From: Empedobacter falsenii
Lineage (GTDB): Bacteria; Bacteroidota; Bacteroidia; Flavobacteriales; Weeksellaceae
Assembly: GCF_013488205.1 (NCBI RefSeq)
Contig: NZ_CP040908.1
Location: 3,288,001-3,352,000, forward strand
Direction: 5' to 3'
Length of the DNA stretch: 64,000 bases
Shown: piece by piece, positions 7,673-16,256 of the stretch
Layout of the letters: each line of letters begins with the position of its first letter
Numbering within the stretch: the stretch's first letter is position 1
The notes under the pieces: generated by a model
What the model saw: the letters and a program-made list of their open reading frames with translations, nothing else
Told to the model about the DNA's origin: nothing
The model's database searches: none
Made by a program: the position numbers and the translations under genes

Positions 7673-9265
7673 TTAAATAGGTGTCTCCGTCAAAGAAAAT
7701 AATTTAGTAGCTCCAGATTTGTTAGTTATTGTTAATGTTCCAGTACTATCTAAAGTGGCCTGATATTGAAATCCAGAAGAAGTTCCTGTAGCGGCACATA
7801 TTGGACCATCATCATGAGTAGCTGTAATCTGAGAGGATGTTGAAGTGAAAGAATATGGTAGAATTTGATCGGCAATCAATGCAGTTCCTTGTGTACTTCC
7901 CAACATTGCCCATATTGTACTATAACCACCAATGTTAAAGGTAGACATAGCTCTGTGTCCACAGCTATTAACTCCAAGAACAGTTACTTTATAAAAACCA
8001 TTTGGAACAGTTACTTGTATACTTGCATTATTAGCTAGATTTTGATTCGAAGCTTTATATTCTATAATATCTCTACTGTATAATGTACCTGTATTAGCAT
8101 CTGTAACCACAGATTTTATTGAGGCAGTACTAGGTATACTAGTTGTTTTTAAACTCTGGAATGTGGCAGTTCCAGTTCCTAATACATTTCCAGCAACATG
8201 TAAGCTTTCTGTAGGAGAAACTGTACCAACACCCACTTTTCCTCCGTCTACTACCATTGCAGGAGTATTATTAGTCCCTGTAGGTGAAGAAGATGTTGCA
8301 TTTGTAAAAAATGCAATTTTGGAAGTCCCAGATGCTCCATTATCACTTCCTTGTGTAGCAATTCTTAACCAATTGTTGCTTTGGTTGTAAACACCAAAAT
8401 CACCTGAAATTAGACTGCTGCCATTAGTTAAACTATTTGCACGTATATTTCCAATAACATCAAGCTTTTGTGAAGGTGTAGCTGTTCCAATACCGACATC
8501 ACCACTCCCTGTAATTCTCATTCGTTCAGTTCCGCTTGTCCCTAACATAAGATAACCTGTTGTAGGAGTTTCTGCTAATACAGATAGACTTCCAAACGAA
8601 TTACTAGGACCATTAAAAATAATTTCACCTATCTTATCCCCTGCAACAACATCAGTTTTAGCAGCATATGTTCCTCTAGATTTTTTAAAATTTAATTGAC
8701 CTGAGCTCGCATTAGTAGAAACTGATTCTATAAGCATATCATCATTAGCTGCACCTGTACCTGCAATTGTAAAGGCATTCGTAAGAGAACCTCTACTATT
8801 GGTATCTCCTGAAAAATTTCCTACCCCAACATAACCAGTTTGATAAATAGCTTCTGAATTTCGAGTTGCTGGGGTTGTTGACCCACCCACATTCCAAGGT
8901 TCCTGACTATTAATACTTATAGCCTGCCATATATTACCATCAAAATAATAATACCCTACAGTTGTTATGTTAAGACGTTGTGTAGAACTTCCGCCTGTAT
9001 CTGTACCAGAAACATCTGTAATATATACAATAGCACCTTTTTGGTTTGTGCCATATTTAGATGTTGTTCCTGACGTTGCTACTAATTCAGCTCGTGTTAA
9101 CCTAGGCGCCTGTAATCCATATACTTGAGAATTATCAATAGCTGATCCATTCATTTTCACAGAGACATCCAACGTTGACGAAGGTGTAGTTGTGTTAACT
9201 CCTACCTGGGAAAAGGTATATGTTGTAGAAAGTACTATAATTAAAAAGGTTAATTTTTTTTTCAT
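7673..9265 (-). CDS. Secreted fibre-like surface protein, paralogue 1
   Basis: 530 residues with a signal peptide (residues 1-19, ending YTFSQ), then VGVNTTTPSSTLDVSV, a motif repeated later as VGIGTATPSQKLDV and VGVGTVSPTESLHV. These repeats and the GYYYFDGNIW segment occur in many Flavobacteriia exported proteins and resemble stalk repeats of phage tail fibres. The first 350 or so residues closely match paralogue 2; the C-terminal 150 residues (from about RDIIEYKASNQN) are unrelated, which suggests an exchangeable tip. No catalytic motif is seen. Probable adhesin or surface filament; it is followed by two HTH genes. Confidence 0.7.
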   Translation of the reverse strand: MKKKLTFLIIVLSTTYTFSQVGVNTTTPSSTLDVSVKMNGSAIDNSQVYGLQAPRLTRAELVATSGTTSKYGTNQKGAIVYITDVSGTDTGGSSTQRLNITTVGYYYFDGNIWQAISINSQEPWNVGGSTTPATRNSEAIYQTGYVGVGNFSGDTNSRGSLTNAFTIAGTGAANDDMLIESVSTNASSGQLNFKKSRGTYAAKTDVVAGDKIGEIIFNGPSNSFGSLSVLAETPTTGYLMLGTSGTERMRITGSGDVGIGTATPSQKLDVIGNIRANSLTNGSSLISGDFGVYNQSNNWLRIATQGSDNGASGTSKIAFFTNATSSSPTGTNNTPAMVVDGGKVGVGTVSPTESLHVAGNVLGTGTATFQSLKTTSIPSTASIKSVVTDANTGTLYSRDIIEYKASNQNLANNASIQVTVPNGFYKVTVLGVNSCGHRAMSTFNIGGYSTIWAMLGSTQGTALIADQILPYSFTSTSSQITATHDDGPICAATGTSSGFQYQATLDSTGTLTITNKSGATKLFSLTETPI

Positions 9266-9321
9266 AATTTTTAATTTTTATTGTTAAAATAAATAAGCTG
9301 TTTTTGAAATTTTCCTGAATG

Positions 9322-9441
9322 TATATTTTTGCAAAAACTAGATAATACTAATTAGTTACTTTGGGTATTTTCATCATAATTTAATACACCCTACAGAAGT
9401 ATATAAAATGAGATATTGAAAACTCAACCAGAAAAATCATA
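9322..9441 (-). pseudogene. Truncated copy of the 142-residue HTH gene
   Basis: About 120 bases align with 7323-7442, the middle of the HTH gene, with many substitutions and at least two single-base indels. Bases 9442-9490 then match the spacer found upstream of that gene (7621-7670). The start codon and first part are missing: the junction falls at TCATA (9437-9441), a five-base word present in the intact gene at 7438-7442 and 7616-7620, 178 bases apart. The rest of the 9266-9601 gap holds the upstream region of the gene at 7673-9265 and nothing else recognisable. Confidence 0.75.
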
Positions 9442-9581
9442 TTTTTTAAAATTTATAAGTAAAAGGGCTAGTTCAATTATATTTTTGCTTCAACAATTTG
9501 AATAAGTTTTTATAACACATCTGTTATTTTACAGTGGTTACATTATTTTTTTCAGTAAATAACAAGTGATAAAAAATATTT

Positions 9582-9628
9582 ATTATAGTACTTGTTTTAT
9601 ATTATAGTACTTGTTTTATATTATAGTA
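9582..9628. repeat. 19-base tandem repeat across the end of fibre-like gene 2
   Basis: ATTATAGTACTTGTTTTAT occurs at 9582-9600 and 9601-9619, and a partial third copy follows. The stop codon of the minus-strand gene lies in the second copy, so the last codons (NIKQVL) are repeated outside the reading frame. It looks like a recent slippage duplication. Confidence 0.85.
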
Positions 9629-11329
9629 ATAAGTTTTGGTTGCAGGACCAGCTGCCCCCGAAGTGTTATATATATAAACGTATCCATTAGAAATATCAAC
9701 TCCAACTGCCATATTCATGCCATCAGAACCCTCGCCACTAGCACAACCAGTGACATTAGCCTTAAAATAAATTAATCTTACAGTACCAGTATTATTTAGA
9801 ACCTCCTCTCCACTACTCATTTGATAAGTAGTAGTATTGTTAGTAGCCAAACTACCTTCCAAGCCATATACTCTCCAAGTATTATTCTCCTGACCTCCTA
9901 CAAGTCTCACTTTTCCATAACCCGTGAAACCACAATAGTTCGTTCTTTTAATAGTTATGTCATATACGCCATCATATTGGTTTGGAAGAGGGTAAATAGA
10001 GCTTGGAGATATTGCGCTATTCGGACCAAGAGCAAATTCACCTGTATATTGCCATAACTTGTTGTAATACATGTTGCCTGTAGATTCGTCATATGATAGA
10101 GGATATCCGCCACCATTTTGGGTAATCTGTTTCTTAACGACTACACCCGATCCATCAGTAGCTAAAAACTTGGCATTTTGTACATTGGTAAGGGTTAGAC
10201 CTGACGTGTCTGTCGTACCGGAAGTAATTTGTAATTTGTTAGAAGGTGAAGCAGTACCGATACCTACCTTTCCTCCGTCTACAACCATTGCAGGATTAGT
10301 ACCAACTCCTATAGGTGAAGCAGATGTAGCATTTGTATAAAATGCAATTTTTGAAGCACCAGATGCACCATTATCAGAACCTTGAGTAGCAATTCTTAGC
10401 CAACTACTATTTTGGTTGTAAATACCAAAATCGCCAGAAATTGGGTTCCCGCCATTTGTTATGCTATTCGCTCGTATATTACCAGAAACATCTAATTTTT
10501 GAGCTGGGGCGTTGGTCCCAATCCCGACATTACCAGTACCTGTAATTCTCATTCTCTCAGTACCATTTGTGCCCATTGAAAGATAACCTGTCGTGGGAGT
10601 TTCTGATCTCACGGTTAGATTTCCAAAGGAATTACTAGGACCATTAAAAAGAATTTCACCTATTTTATCCTCTGCGACAACGTCAATTTTAGCAGCATAT
10701 GTTCCTCTAGATTTTTTAAAATTTAATTGACCCGAGCTCGCATCAGTAGAAACTGATTCTATAAGCATATCATCATTATTTGCACCTGTACCAGCAATTG
10801 TAAAGGCATTCGTAAGAGAGCCTCTATTTATAGTTTCGTTACTAGTACCTTTTGTAGCATCAAAATATCCTATACCAACGTATCCTTTTTGGTAAATATT
10901 CTGAACATTAGTTGTCGCAGGTAATTTTGTTTGATTATCATACCAAGGTTCTGTTGATGCTGTTGGAGTACTAGAATCTGTAATTTTCACCCAAACACTT
11001 CCGTCAAAATAATAATACCCTGCAGTTGTTATGTTAAGACGTTGCGTAGAACTTCCTCCTGTATCTGTACCAGAAACATCTGTAATATATACAATAGCAC
11101 CTTTTTGGTTTGCACCATATTTAGATGTTGTTCCTGAAGTTGATATTAATTCAGCTCTCGTTAACCTAGGTGCTTGTAAACCATAGATTTGCGAATTATC
11201 AATAGTTGATCCATTCATTTTCACAGAGACATCCAATGTTGACATTGGATTATCAGTATTTACTCCCACCTGAGAAAAGGCATAAGAGGTAGACAGTACT
11301 GAAATAAAAAAAGTTAATTTTCTTTTCAT
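9602..11329 (-). CDS. Secreted fibre-like surface protein, paralogue 2
   Basis: 575 residues with a signal peptide (ending YAFSQ) followed by VGVNTDNPMSTLDVSV. Stalk motifs recur as VGIGTNAPAQKLDVSG and VGIGTASPSNKLQI. At DNA level 10677-10825 and 8646-8794 (paralogue 1) differ at only about 8 of 149 positions by eye, so the stalks were duplicated or converted recently. The C-terminal 165 residues, after KQITQNGGGYPLSYDEST, are unlike paralogue 1 and contain several Cys and aromatic residues. The 3' end sits in a 19-base tandem repeat. Likely a surface adhesin or filament; no enzyme motif. Confidence 0.7.
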   Translation of the reverse strand: MKRKLTFFISVLSTSYAFSQVGVNTDNPMSTLDVSVKMNGSTIDNSQIYGLQAPRLTRAELISTSGTTSKYGANQKGAIVYITDVSGTDTGGSSTQRLNITTAGYYYFDGSVWVKITDSSTPTASTEPWYDNQTKLPATTNVQNIYQKGYVGIGYFDATKGTSNETINRGSLTNAFTIAGTGANNDDMLIESVSTDASSGQLNFKKSRGTYAAKIDVVAEDKIGEILFNGPSNSFGNLTVRSETPTTGYLSMGTNGTERMRITGTGNVGIGTNAPAQKLDVSGNIRANSITNGGNPISGDFGIYNQNSSWLRIATQGSDNGASGASKIAFYTNATSASPIGVGTNPAMVVDGGKVGIGTASPSNKLQITSGTTDTSGLTLTNVQNAKFLATDGSGVVVKKQITQNGGGYPLSYDESTGNMYYNKLWQYTGEFALGPNSAISPSSIYPLPNQYDGVYDITIKRTNYCGFTGYGKVRLVGGQENNTWRVYGLEGSLATNNTTTYQMSSGEEVLNNTGTVRLIYFKANVTGCASGEGSDGMNMAVGVDISNGYVYIYNTSGAAGPATKTYYYNIKQVL

Positions 11330-11424
11330 AATTTTAGATTTGGTTAGTGTATGTTAGATGTTATAAACAGAGCATATAACATCTATTACTTGATAGCATT
11401 TATGAGGTTTTAATTGTTTTTACA

Positions 11425-13116
11425 TTAATTTAATGGCACTGCATAAAGGTAATTACTTGTACTATTCTGCGTTGTAACACTTTGGCTAGCGCTGTAGCTT
11501 GTAGTTTTTTCTACTGTACTAAATTTTGGGTAAATCGTTGCAGAAGAAATATTACTTGGAATATTTACAGAAAAAGAGCCTTCTAAAAATGAATTTGCTC
11601 CCGATGCTGTTGCTGCTGGAGCCAACCAACCTGAGACCGTATTATTACTACCATTGAAACCCATTCCAAGAGTGAAAGAAGGATTAGCACCATCTACATT
11701 TTCAGAAGATAATGTAAGATTCATCCACATATTATCTACACTACTTCCGGGTAAAGTACTTTTTATCATTTGTCCTACTTTTACCAACCAAATTCCTGCA
11801 GGTAAAGTGATGGATGAACCTGTTGAAATAAGAGAAGCTACAGATTTTGAACCAGTATTTATATTTCCATAGACGGTGGCACGAACAGGAGTAGGAGTAG
11901 GAGAAGTTACACTAATAATATCTCCATATTCATTAGTACCAAGGAAACTAGCATTTGGTAAATTGCTTAACCTAACACCTGATGTGTCAGGTGCATCACT
12001 AAGAACCTCCAGTGTATTACCTGGCTCCATTTGATATATTTTTCCAATACCAATACCAACTTTATTATTATAAGCTGTTAAGGTTTGAAAACCTCCCATA
12101 AATTTGTTACTTGCATCTCCATCAGTAAAGAGATTAAACGAACCACCTAGTGCTGTTGTAACAATAATTGAATGATTATAAATTTGATTAACTAAATATG
12201 TATCAAAAGTTGAAAGCATACCTGGTTGTGGTGGTGCAGTAATAATACCAGCTGCACCTATTATATCATTAACTTCTAATAACCGACGAGGAGTTGACAC
12301 ACCAATACCCACATTACCATTGGATGTTATTCTCATTTTTTCAGATCCCCATAAACGAGGATATCCCATCGAAAATGCCAAATCTATAGGGAGAGATCCT
12401 GCAGAAACAGGACCAGCAGCAACCGCATTTATAGAGGGTCCTGTCCTTTGACCAACTCCATCATTTCCAGAAAAGGTTAGTGATCCTAAAAAGTCTCCAG
12501 TAGCAACTGCAGTGGGAGCTGTAGGTGTACCCCCACTTTTTTCAAAACTTATAGTACCTGCTGGGTTAGAAATTGCCGCACCCCCGAATGAGCGTATTGA
12601 TATAACACCATCAGTAGTCCCACTAGCACCTGTTATATCTAATGCTGACGCTGGATTTACAGTTCTAATACCGATATTTCCCGATTGGTAGATGTTTTGA
12701 TTGTTAGCAGTAGCCTGGTTAGTAGTACCACTTTGATACCAAGGTTCTGTTGATGCACCTGTGTTAGTTGTATTACCATCTGTAACTTTAACCCAAACAG
12801 ATCCGTCGAAATAGTAATAACCAATTGCATTTACATTAATTTTTTGTCCAGTAGTTACCCCTCCAGATATATCAGTAATGTAAATCATTGCACCTTTTTG
12901 GTCTATACCATAATTGGTTTCTGGGATTGCTGATAGGTCGGCGCGTGATAACCTTGGCGCTTGTAAACCATATGATTGTGTATTATCAATAACCCCTCCT
13001 GTATTTTTTACAGAAATATCTAATGTTGATTTTGGATTATCTGTATTAATACCAACCTGAGAAAAAACAGCGGTATTAAACAATAATATCGTTAAACTTG
13101 TTAATTTTTTTTTCAT
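11425..13116 (-). CDS. Secreted fibre-like surface protein, paralogue 3
   Basis: 563 residues, the first gene of the three in transcription order. The signal peptide ends near TAVFSQ and is followed by VGINTDNPKSTLDISV and later VGIGVSTPRRLLEVND. The N-terminal 150 residues (QAPRLSRADL, GYYYFDGSVWVKVTD) match paralogues 1 and 2, but the middle and tip are more diverged. The tip (after TPTPVRATVYGNINTGS) is a beta-rich region of Ser/Thr-rich sequence resembling tail-fibre or collagen-like C-terminal heads. No HTH gene or remnant follows it. Role inferred as surface attachment. Confidence 0.68.
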   Translation of the reverse strand: MKKKLTSLTILLFNTAVFSQVGINTDNPKSTLDISVKNTGGVIDNTQSYGLQAPRLSRADLSAIPETNYGIDQKGAMIYITDISGGVTTGQKINVNAIGYYYFDGSVWVKVTDGNTTNTGASTEPWYQSGTTNQATANNQNIYQSGNIGIRTVNPASALDITGASGTTDGVISIRSFGGAAISNPAGTISFEKSGGTPTAPTAVATGDFLGSLTFSGNDGVGQRTGPSINAVAAGPVSAGSLPIDLAFSMGYPRLWGSEKMRITSNGNVGIGVSTPRRLLEVNDIIGAAGIITAPPQPGMLSTFDTYLVNQIYNHSIIVTTALGGSFNLFTDGDASNKFMGGFQTLTAYNNKVGIGIGKIYQMEPGNTLEVLSDAPDTSGVRLSNLPNASFLGTNEYGDIISVTSPTPTPVRATVYGNINTGSKSVASLISTGSSITLPAGIWLVKVGQMIKSTLPGSSVDNMWMNLTLSSENVDGANPSFTLGMGFNGSNNTVSGWLAPAATASGANSFLEGSFSVNIPSNISSATIYPKFSTVEKTTSYSASQSVTTQNSTSNYLYAVPLN

Positions 13117-13389
13117 AAATTCAGATTTTATAATTCAAATTATTCATGATTCTAAAAGACTTTGTTGGTTAATCATAAAAGGTAGTAGAGAAAATAGGTA
13201 CATAGGTTAGCTAGTTAGTATTTTAAAAATTATATATTTCTTCTCTTGAATTAAAACGTTTAGTTTTTTTTGAAATAATTTTTAGTTTAATTTATCCATT
13301 AAAATATCTGGATAAAAGCAACATATATTATTCTTTATGTTAAGCCTTCATAAGCGCTCTCAGTGACATAGGTGATGTATTTTGAATTA

Positions 13390-13578
13390 TTATTTTTTAA
13401 AAACCTTTGCTGTAAAAAATCCTATAAAAAAACCTATAGCTATTAAAACTACAATAGGCATATCAAATCCAAACATGAATAATTTGACCTTTATATTTTC
13501 TAAATTCTGTCCTATAAATAGAAGTAACAGAATTAATAAAATAATGTCAATAATTTGACTGATGGAGATAGATTTCAT
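13390..13578 (-). CDS. Small membrane protein, LapA-like (DUF1049)
   Basis: 62 residues with two hydrophobic segments (about 8-24 and 40-57) separated by GQNLENIKVKLFMFGFDMPI. The pattern N-x-x-x-V-x-x-x-F/M followed by P-x-x-x-L/V and a glycine-rich second helix is that of LapA-domain proteins, which are inner-membrane proteins linked to envelope assembly in other bacteria. The gene stands alone, and the 273-base gap to the upstream paralogue 3 shows no other clear feature. Family call moderate, function uncertain. Confidence 0.6.
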   Translation of the reverse strand: MKSISISQIIDIILLILLLLFIGQNLENIKVKLFMFGFDMPIVVLIAIGFFIGFFTAKVFKK

Positions 13579-13771
13579 ATTTTATTATTTTTAGAATTAA
13601 TAAAATGATATTAGATACATTCAATCAATAAATATTTAACAATCAGTTAATTATGTTAAAATTATTTTTTAAATAAAATAAAAACATCCTTCTGTCAAAA
13701 AAGACTTTAACTAGTTTTATGGTCCTTTTTGATTAAAATTAATCTCAAATTTTTAATAGGTGATATCTCGA

Positions 13772-14116
13772 TTATCGTAACAAAACTTCTCTTACCTCAA
13801 CACTTCCTCCTGCAATTAGTATAGGATTTGTTTTTGCTATTTTCTTAGCAGATTCTAAGTCTTCGACTTCTATAACTAAAAATCCAGTTAAGAAATGATC
13901 TACTTCCTTAAAAGGTCCTTCTTTTATAGAACCATCAGCAAATATTGTACATGCCATTGGTTCTATGGGAGGCATAGTTCCTCCTAAATATTTTACTATT
14001 CCTTTTTCTTGAATATCATCTAACCATTTTTTACGATCAGCGACTTCTTTTGGATCTGAGAAAGCTCCTGGATCCATATTTGTGTTTACTCTTAATAATA
14101 GGACAAAGTTTTTCAT
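13772..14116 (-). CDS. YCII-related (YciI-like) protein
   Basis: 114 residues, cytoplasmic. MKNFVLLLRVNT at the start, DGPF-like GPFKEVDHFLTGFLVIE and the C-terminal ISL-type end GGSVEVREVLLR match the dimeric ferredoxin-like YCII/DGPF family found near sigma factors and stress genes. No catalytic role has been established for most members. It is monocistronic, with about 280 bases to the next gene. Confidence 0.8.
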   Translation of the reverse strand: MKNFVLLLRVNTNMDPGAFSDPKEVADRKKWLDDIQEKGIVKYLGGTMPPIEPMACTIFADGSIKEGPFKEVDHFLTGFLVIEVEDLESAKKIAKTNPILIAGGSVEVREVLLR

Positions 14117-14228
14117 AGTTATTTGGTTGGTTTATGGTTAAAACTTTTAGATAGAGTTACTAATCTTTTCGTTTCTTTAAAATTTTGTTTTTATTATTTC
14201 TTAATTGTTTGTTTGATTAAACAATTTC

Positions 14229-14282
14229 CTATGTAGGTTGACAAAAAATTCTAGAAGAATAAATTATCAATTACCTACATAG
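14229..14282. repeat. Ten-base inverted repeat around a short palindrome
   Basis: CTATGTAGGT (14229-14238) and its exact reverse complement ACCTACATAG (14273-14282) flank 34 bases containing TTCTAGAA. It lies in the gap between the NTF2-like and YciI-like genes. It has no T-tract, so it is not an obvious terminator; it could be a regulator site or the trace of a small element. Confidence 0.5.
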
Positions 14283-14397
14283 TTTTGTTTTAATTTAAGC
14301 TGTGAACTCAATAAGATTTGTTATGTCCAAATACATTGTATCCTCTAAGTTAGTGTAGGTTAATCCACTTTTTTTGCAAATCTTATATCTGTAAAAT

Positions 14398-14841
14398 TTA
14401 AACACCGCCTGCGTTACCTCCATATTGATTTGGTTGTGCAGAAGTTGCAAATTCTTCCATCTTAGAAATTAAACCATTAGAAATTGTATAAACTTGTACC
14501 CAAGAATTCTTGAGATGAGTTCCGTCCTCTTTAGAAATAAAATGTTCATTTCCTAGAATGACAACTGTATTATCTTGTTCTACGAATTGATTAGCTTTAA
14601 AAAACACAACATCTAAAGCATTTATATTAAATTCGAAGAACATACGTGCTCCTTCTTTTCCTTGAAATTTGGCTGCAGGCATCACTTGAGTTCCATGATA
14701 AATAAGAATAGCATCATCAGAAAAAGTACTTACTACTGCATCTACATCTTTTGCGTTGAATGCTTCTAGCATTTGATCAACAATTTGTCTGGTTTGAGTT
14801 GGCATATAACTATTTATATAATTATCAATAAATATTTGCAT
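14398..14841 (-). CDS. SnoaL/NTF2-like family protein
   Basis: 147 residues from the ATG at 14841; an internal ATG at 14805 (MPTQTRQIVDQ) gives a length more typical of the family and is equally possible. The NTF2-like fold is seen in QMLEAFNAKDVDAVVSTF, DDAILIYHG, FQGKEGARMFFEF and a C-terminal strand with SKMEEFATS. Such proteins are small cone-shaped hydrolases, isomerases or binding proteins. It is divergent from an HxlR regulator that probably controls it; a perfect 18-base palindrome lies between them. Substrate unknown. Confidence 0.8.
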   Translation of the reverse strand: MQIFIDNYINSYMPTQTRQIVDQMLEAFNAKDVDAVVSTFSDDAILIYHGTQVMPAAKFQGKEGARMFFEFNINALDVVFFKANQFVEQDNTVVILGNEHFISKEDGTHLKNSWVQVYTISNGLISKMEEFATSAQPNQYGGNAGGV

Positions 14842-14909
14842 CAAAAATATATATTAAAGATTTAATAACTATTACTACTCCCCAATAGGGAAGTTGATAT
14901 ACAAAAAGG

Positions 14910-14939
14910 TATTTTGATATCAAAATATCATTATATTTG
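14910..14939 (+). promoter_or_regulatory. Operator-like palindrome and -7 box of hxlR-type gene
   Basis: TATTTTGATATCAAAATA at 14910-14927 is a perfect 18-base palindrome. TATATTTG at 14932-14939 fits the -7 consensus and lies 16 bases before the regulator start. The overlap suggests that the dimeric HxlR protein represses its own promoter and the divergent NTF2-like gene. Confidence 0.6.
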
Positions 14940-14955
14940 AATTAAAATTTAAAAT

Positions 14956-15324
14956 ATGGTAAAATATGACGCGCCTAAATTTTGTAGGTACAGAACAAAC
15001 GCAGTTAAAGACAGTATGACGCTATTAACTGGTAAATGGAAAATACATATTATTGGAACATTGCTATATGGTGGAAAGTTATGTTATACAGATTTACAAA
15101 ATGAAATAACAGGAATAGGATCAAAAATGTTATCTAAAGAATTACAGGATTTAGAACTTAATCAGTTAGTTACTCGTACTGTTCTAAATACAAAACCTAT
15201 TACAGTTGAGTATAATTTAACTGAGTTAGGAAGAACATTAGAACCTACTATTGATGCAATAGCACAATGGGGAATAGATTACAGGGAAATACTATTTGGA
15301 AATAAAGTAGACCCTAACTCTTAA
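14956..15324 (+). CDS. HxlR family transcriptional regulator
   Basis: 122 residues with a single winged-helix domain. The family signature runs LTGKWKIHIIGTLLYGG, FTDL-like YTDLQNEITGIGSKMLSKEL, LELNQLVTRTV and VEYNLTELGRTLEP. Cys10 near the N-terminus matches the position of the redox-sensing cysteine in many HxlR/HypR-type proteins (thiol or aldehyde stress). It is transcribed divergently from the NTF2-like gene with a palindromic operator-like site between. Family sure; inducer unknown. Confidence 0.92.
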   Translation: MVKYDAPKFCRYRTNAVKDSMTLLTGKWKIHIIGTLLYGGKLCYTDLQNEITGIGSKMLSKELQDLELNQLVTRTVLNTKPITVEYNLTELGRTLEPTIDAIAQWGIDYREILFGNKVDPNS

Positions 15325-15518
15325 GTAAGAGCTGTAAACTTTCTACTAACCTTTTTTTTATTTTTCTTTACTACACTTAATATCTAATAACTTTTTGTTT
15401 TATACACAATTATGTTAATTTCTCTCTCAACTTAGAAAATTTACATAAAACAATCCTTTTGTATTTTTTGTTACACTTCATTTTAAATTAAAAGGCGAAA
15501 TTGCACCAAAAAAATACA

Positions 15519-16130
15519 ATGAACGACAATAAAAAAACTCATTGGGAACACATATACGATGTAAAAACTCCAGAAGAAGTGAGTTGGACACAAGAAAAGC
15601 CTGAAACTTCTTTAAATTTTATTCATTCTTTTGAAACTGATAAAACAGCTAAAATTATCGATATTGGAGGTGGAGATAGTAAATTGGTTGATTTCTTATT
15701 GGAAGAGGGATACGAAAATATTTCGGTTTTGGATATTTCTGCAAATGCGTTGGAAAGAGCAAAAAATCGTTTAGGAAATAAGGCAGAAAAAGTAACTTGG
15801 ATTGTTGCTGACATCACCGAATTTGAACCTACAGAACAATACGATATTTGGCACGATAGAGCAGTTTTTCATTTCTTGACCGAAGAAAATGATATCAAAA
15901 AATACCAAGATTTGGTCGCGAAAGCTGTAAAAGAAAAAATGGTTATTGGAACTTTTTCCACAAACGGACCATTAAAATGTAGTGGTTTGGAAATTAAACA
16001 AAATGATGAGACTTCTTTAACTTCTACTTTTGAAACTAATTTTGAAAAAATAGAATGTTTTACAATTGATCATAAAACGCCGTTTGAAACAATACAAAAT
16101 TTTATTTTTTGTAGTTTTAACAAAAAATAA
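15519..16130 (+). CDS. Class I SAM-dependent methyltransferase
   Basis: 203 residues starting at the ATG 15519 (MNDNKKTHWEHIYD); a TTG at 15501 is a weaker in-frame option. HWEHIYDVKTPEEVSWTQ is the usual N-terminal lid of this small-molecule methyltransferase group. Motif I is IIDIGGGDSKLVD, motif II/acidic residue VLDISANAL, and WHDRAVFHFL is the post-motif that in relatives lies near the substrate. Substrate not predictable. It is a single gene followed by a Flavo-1-like RNA element. Confidence 0.87.
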   Translation: MNDNKKTHWEHIYDVKTPEEVSWTQEKPETSLNFIHSFETDKTAKIIDIGGGDSKLVDFLLEEGYENISVLDISANALERAKNRLGNKAEKVTWIVADITEFEPTEQYDIWHDRAVFHFLTEENDIKKYQDLVAKAVKEKMVIGTFSTNGPLKCSGLEIKQNDETSLTSTFETNFEKIECFTIDHKTPFETIQNFIFCSFNKK

Positions 16131-16139
16131 AATACGTTA

Positions 16140-16204
16140 GGGATAGCAGTGAAAATCCTTTTTTTAAACGCTGTGTCAACAAAAAAGATTGTAACGAATA
16201 GCCC
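16140..16204 (+). ncRNA. Flavo-1-like structured RNA element (candidate)
   Basis: GGGATAGCAGTGAAAATCC, then a T-run, a short loop, AAAAAAGATT, then GTAACGAATAGCCC. The outer GGG/CCC and the inner AATCCTTTTTT/AAAAAAGATT can pair, leaving purine-rich internal loops with ATAGC/GAATAGC on the two sides. From memory this layout recurs downstream of genes throughout Flavobacteria and corresponds to the Flavo-1 RNA motif; I could not run a covariance search, so the name is tentative. Strand is taken from the preceding gene. Confidence 0.5.
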
Positions 16205-16224
16205 GCTCGAACGCTAAAAATATA

Positions 16225-16256
16225 AAAATCATCTCCTTAATTAGGGAGATGATTTT
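16225..16256. terminator. Bidirectional terminator overlapping the S41 peptidase stop
   Basis: AAAATCATCTCC pairs with GGAGATGATTTT around an 8-base loop, with T-runs on the plus side. It serves the methyltransferase side and contains the last codons and stop of the convergent peptidase gene. Confidence 0.8.

Noticed and set aside
7673-13116. Prophage tail-fibre region
   Set aside because: Each protein has a signal peptide and no phage structural, lysis or packaging gene lies nearby, so a host surface-protein array is the better reading.
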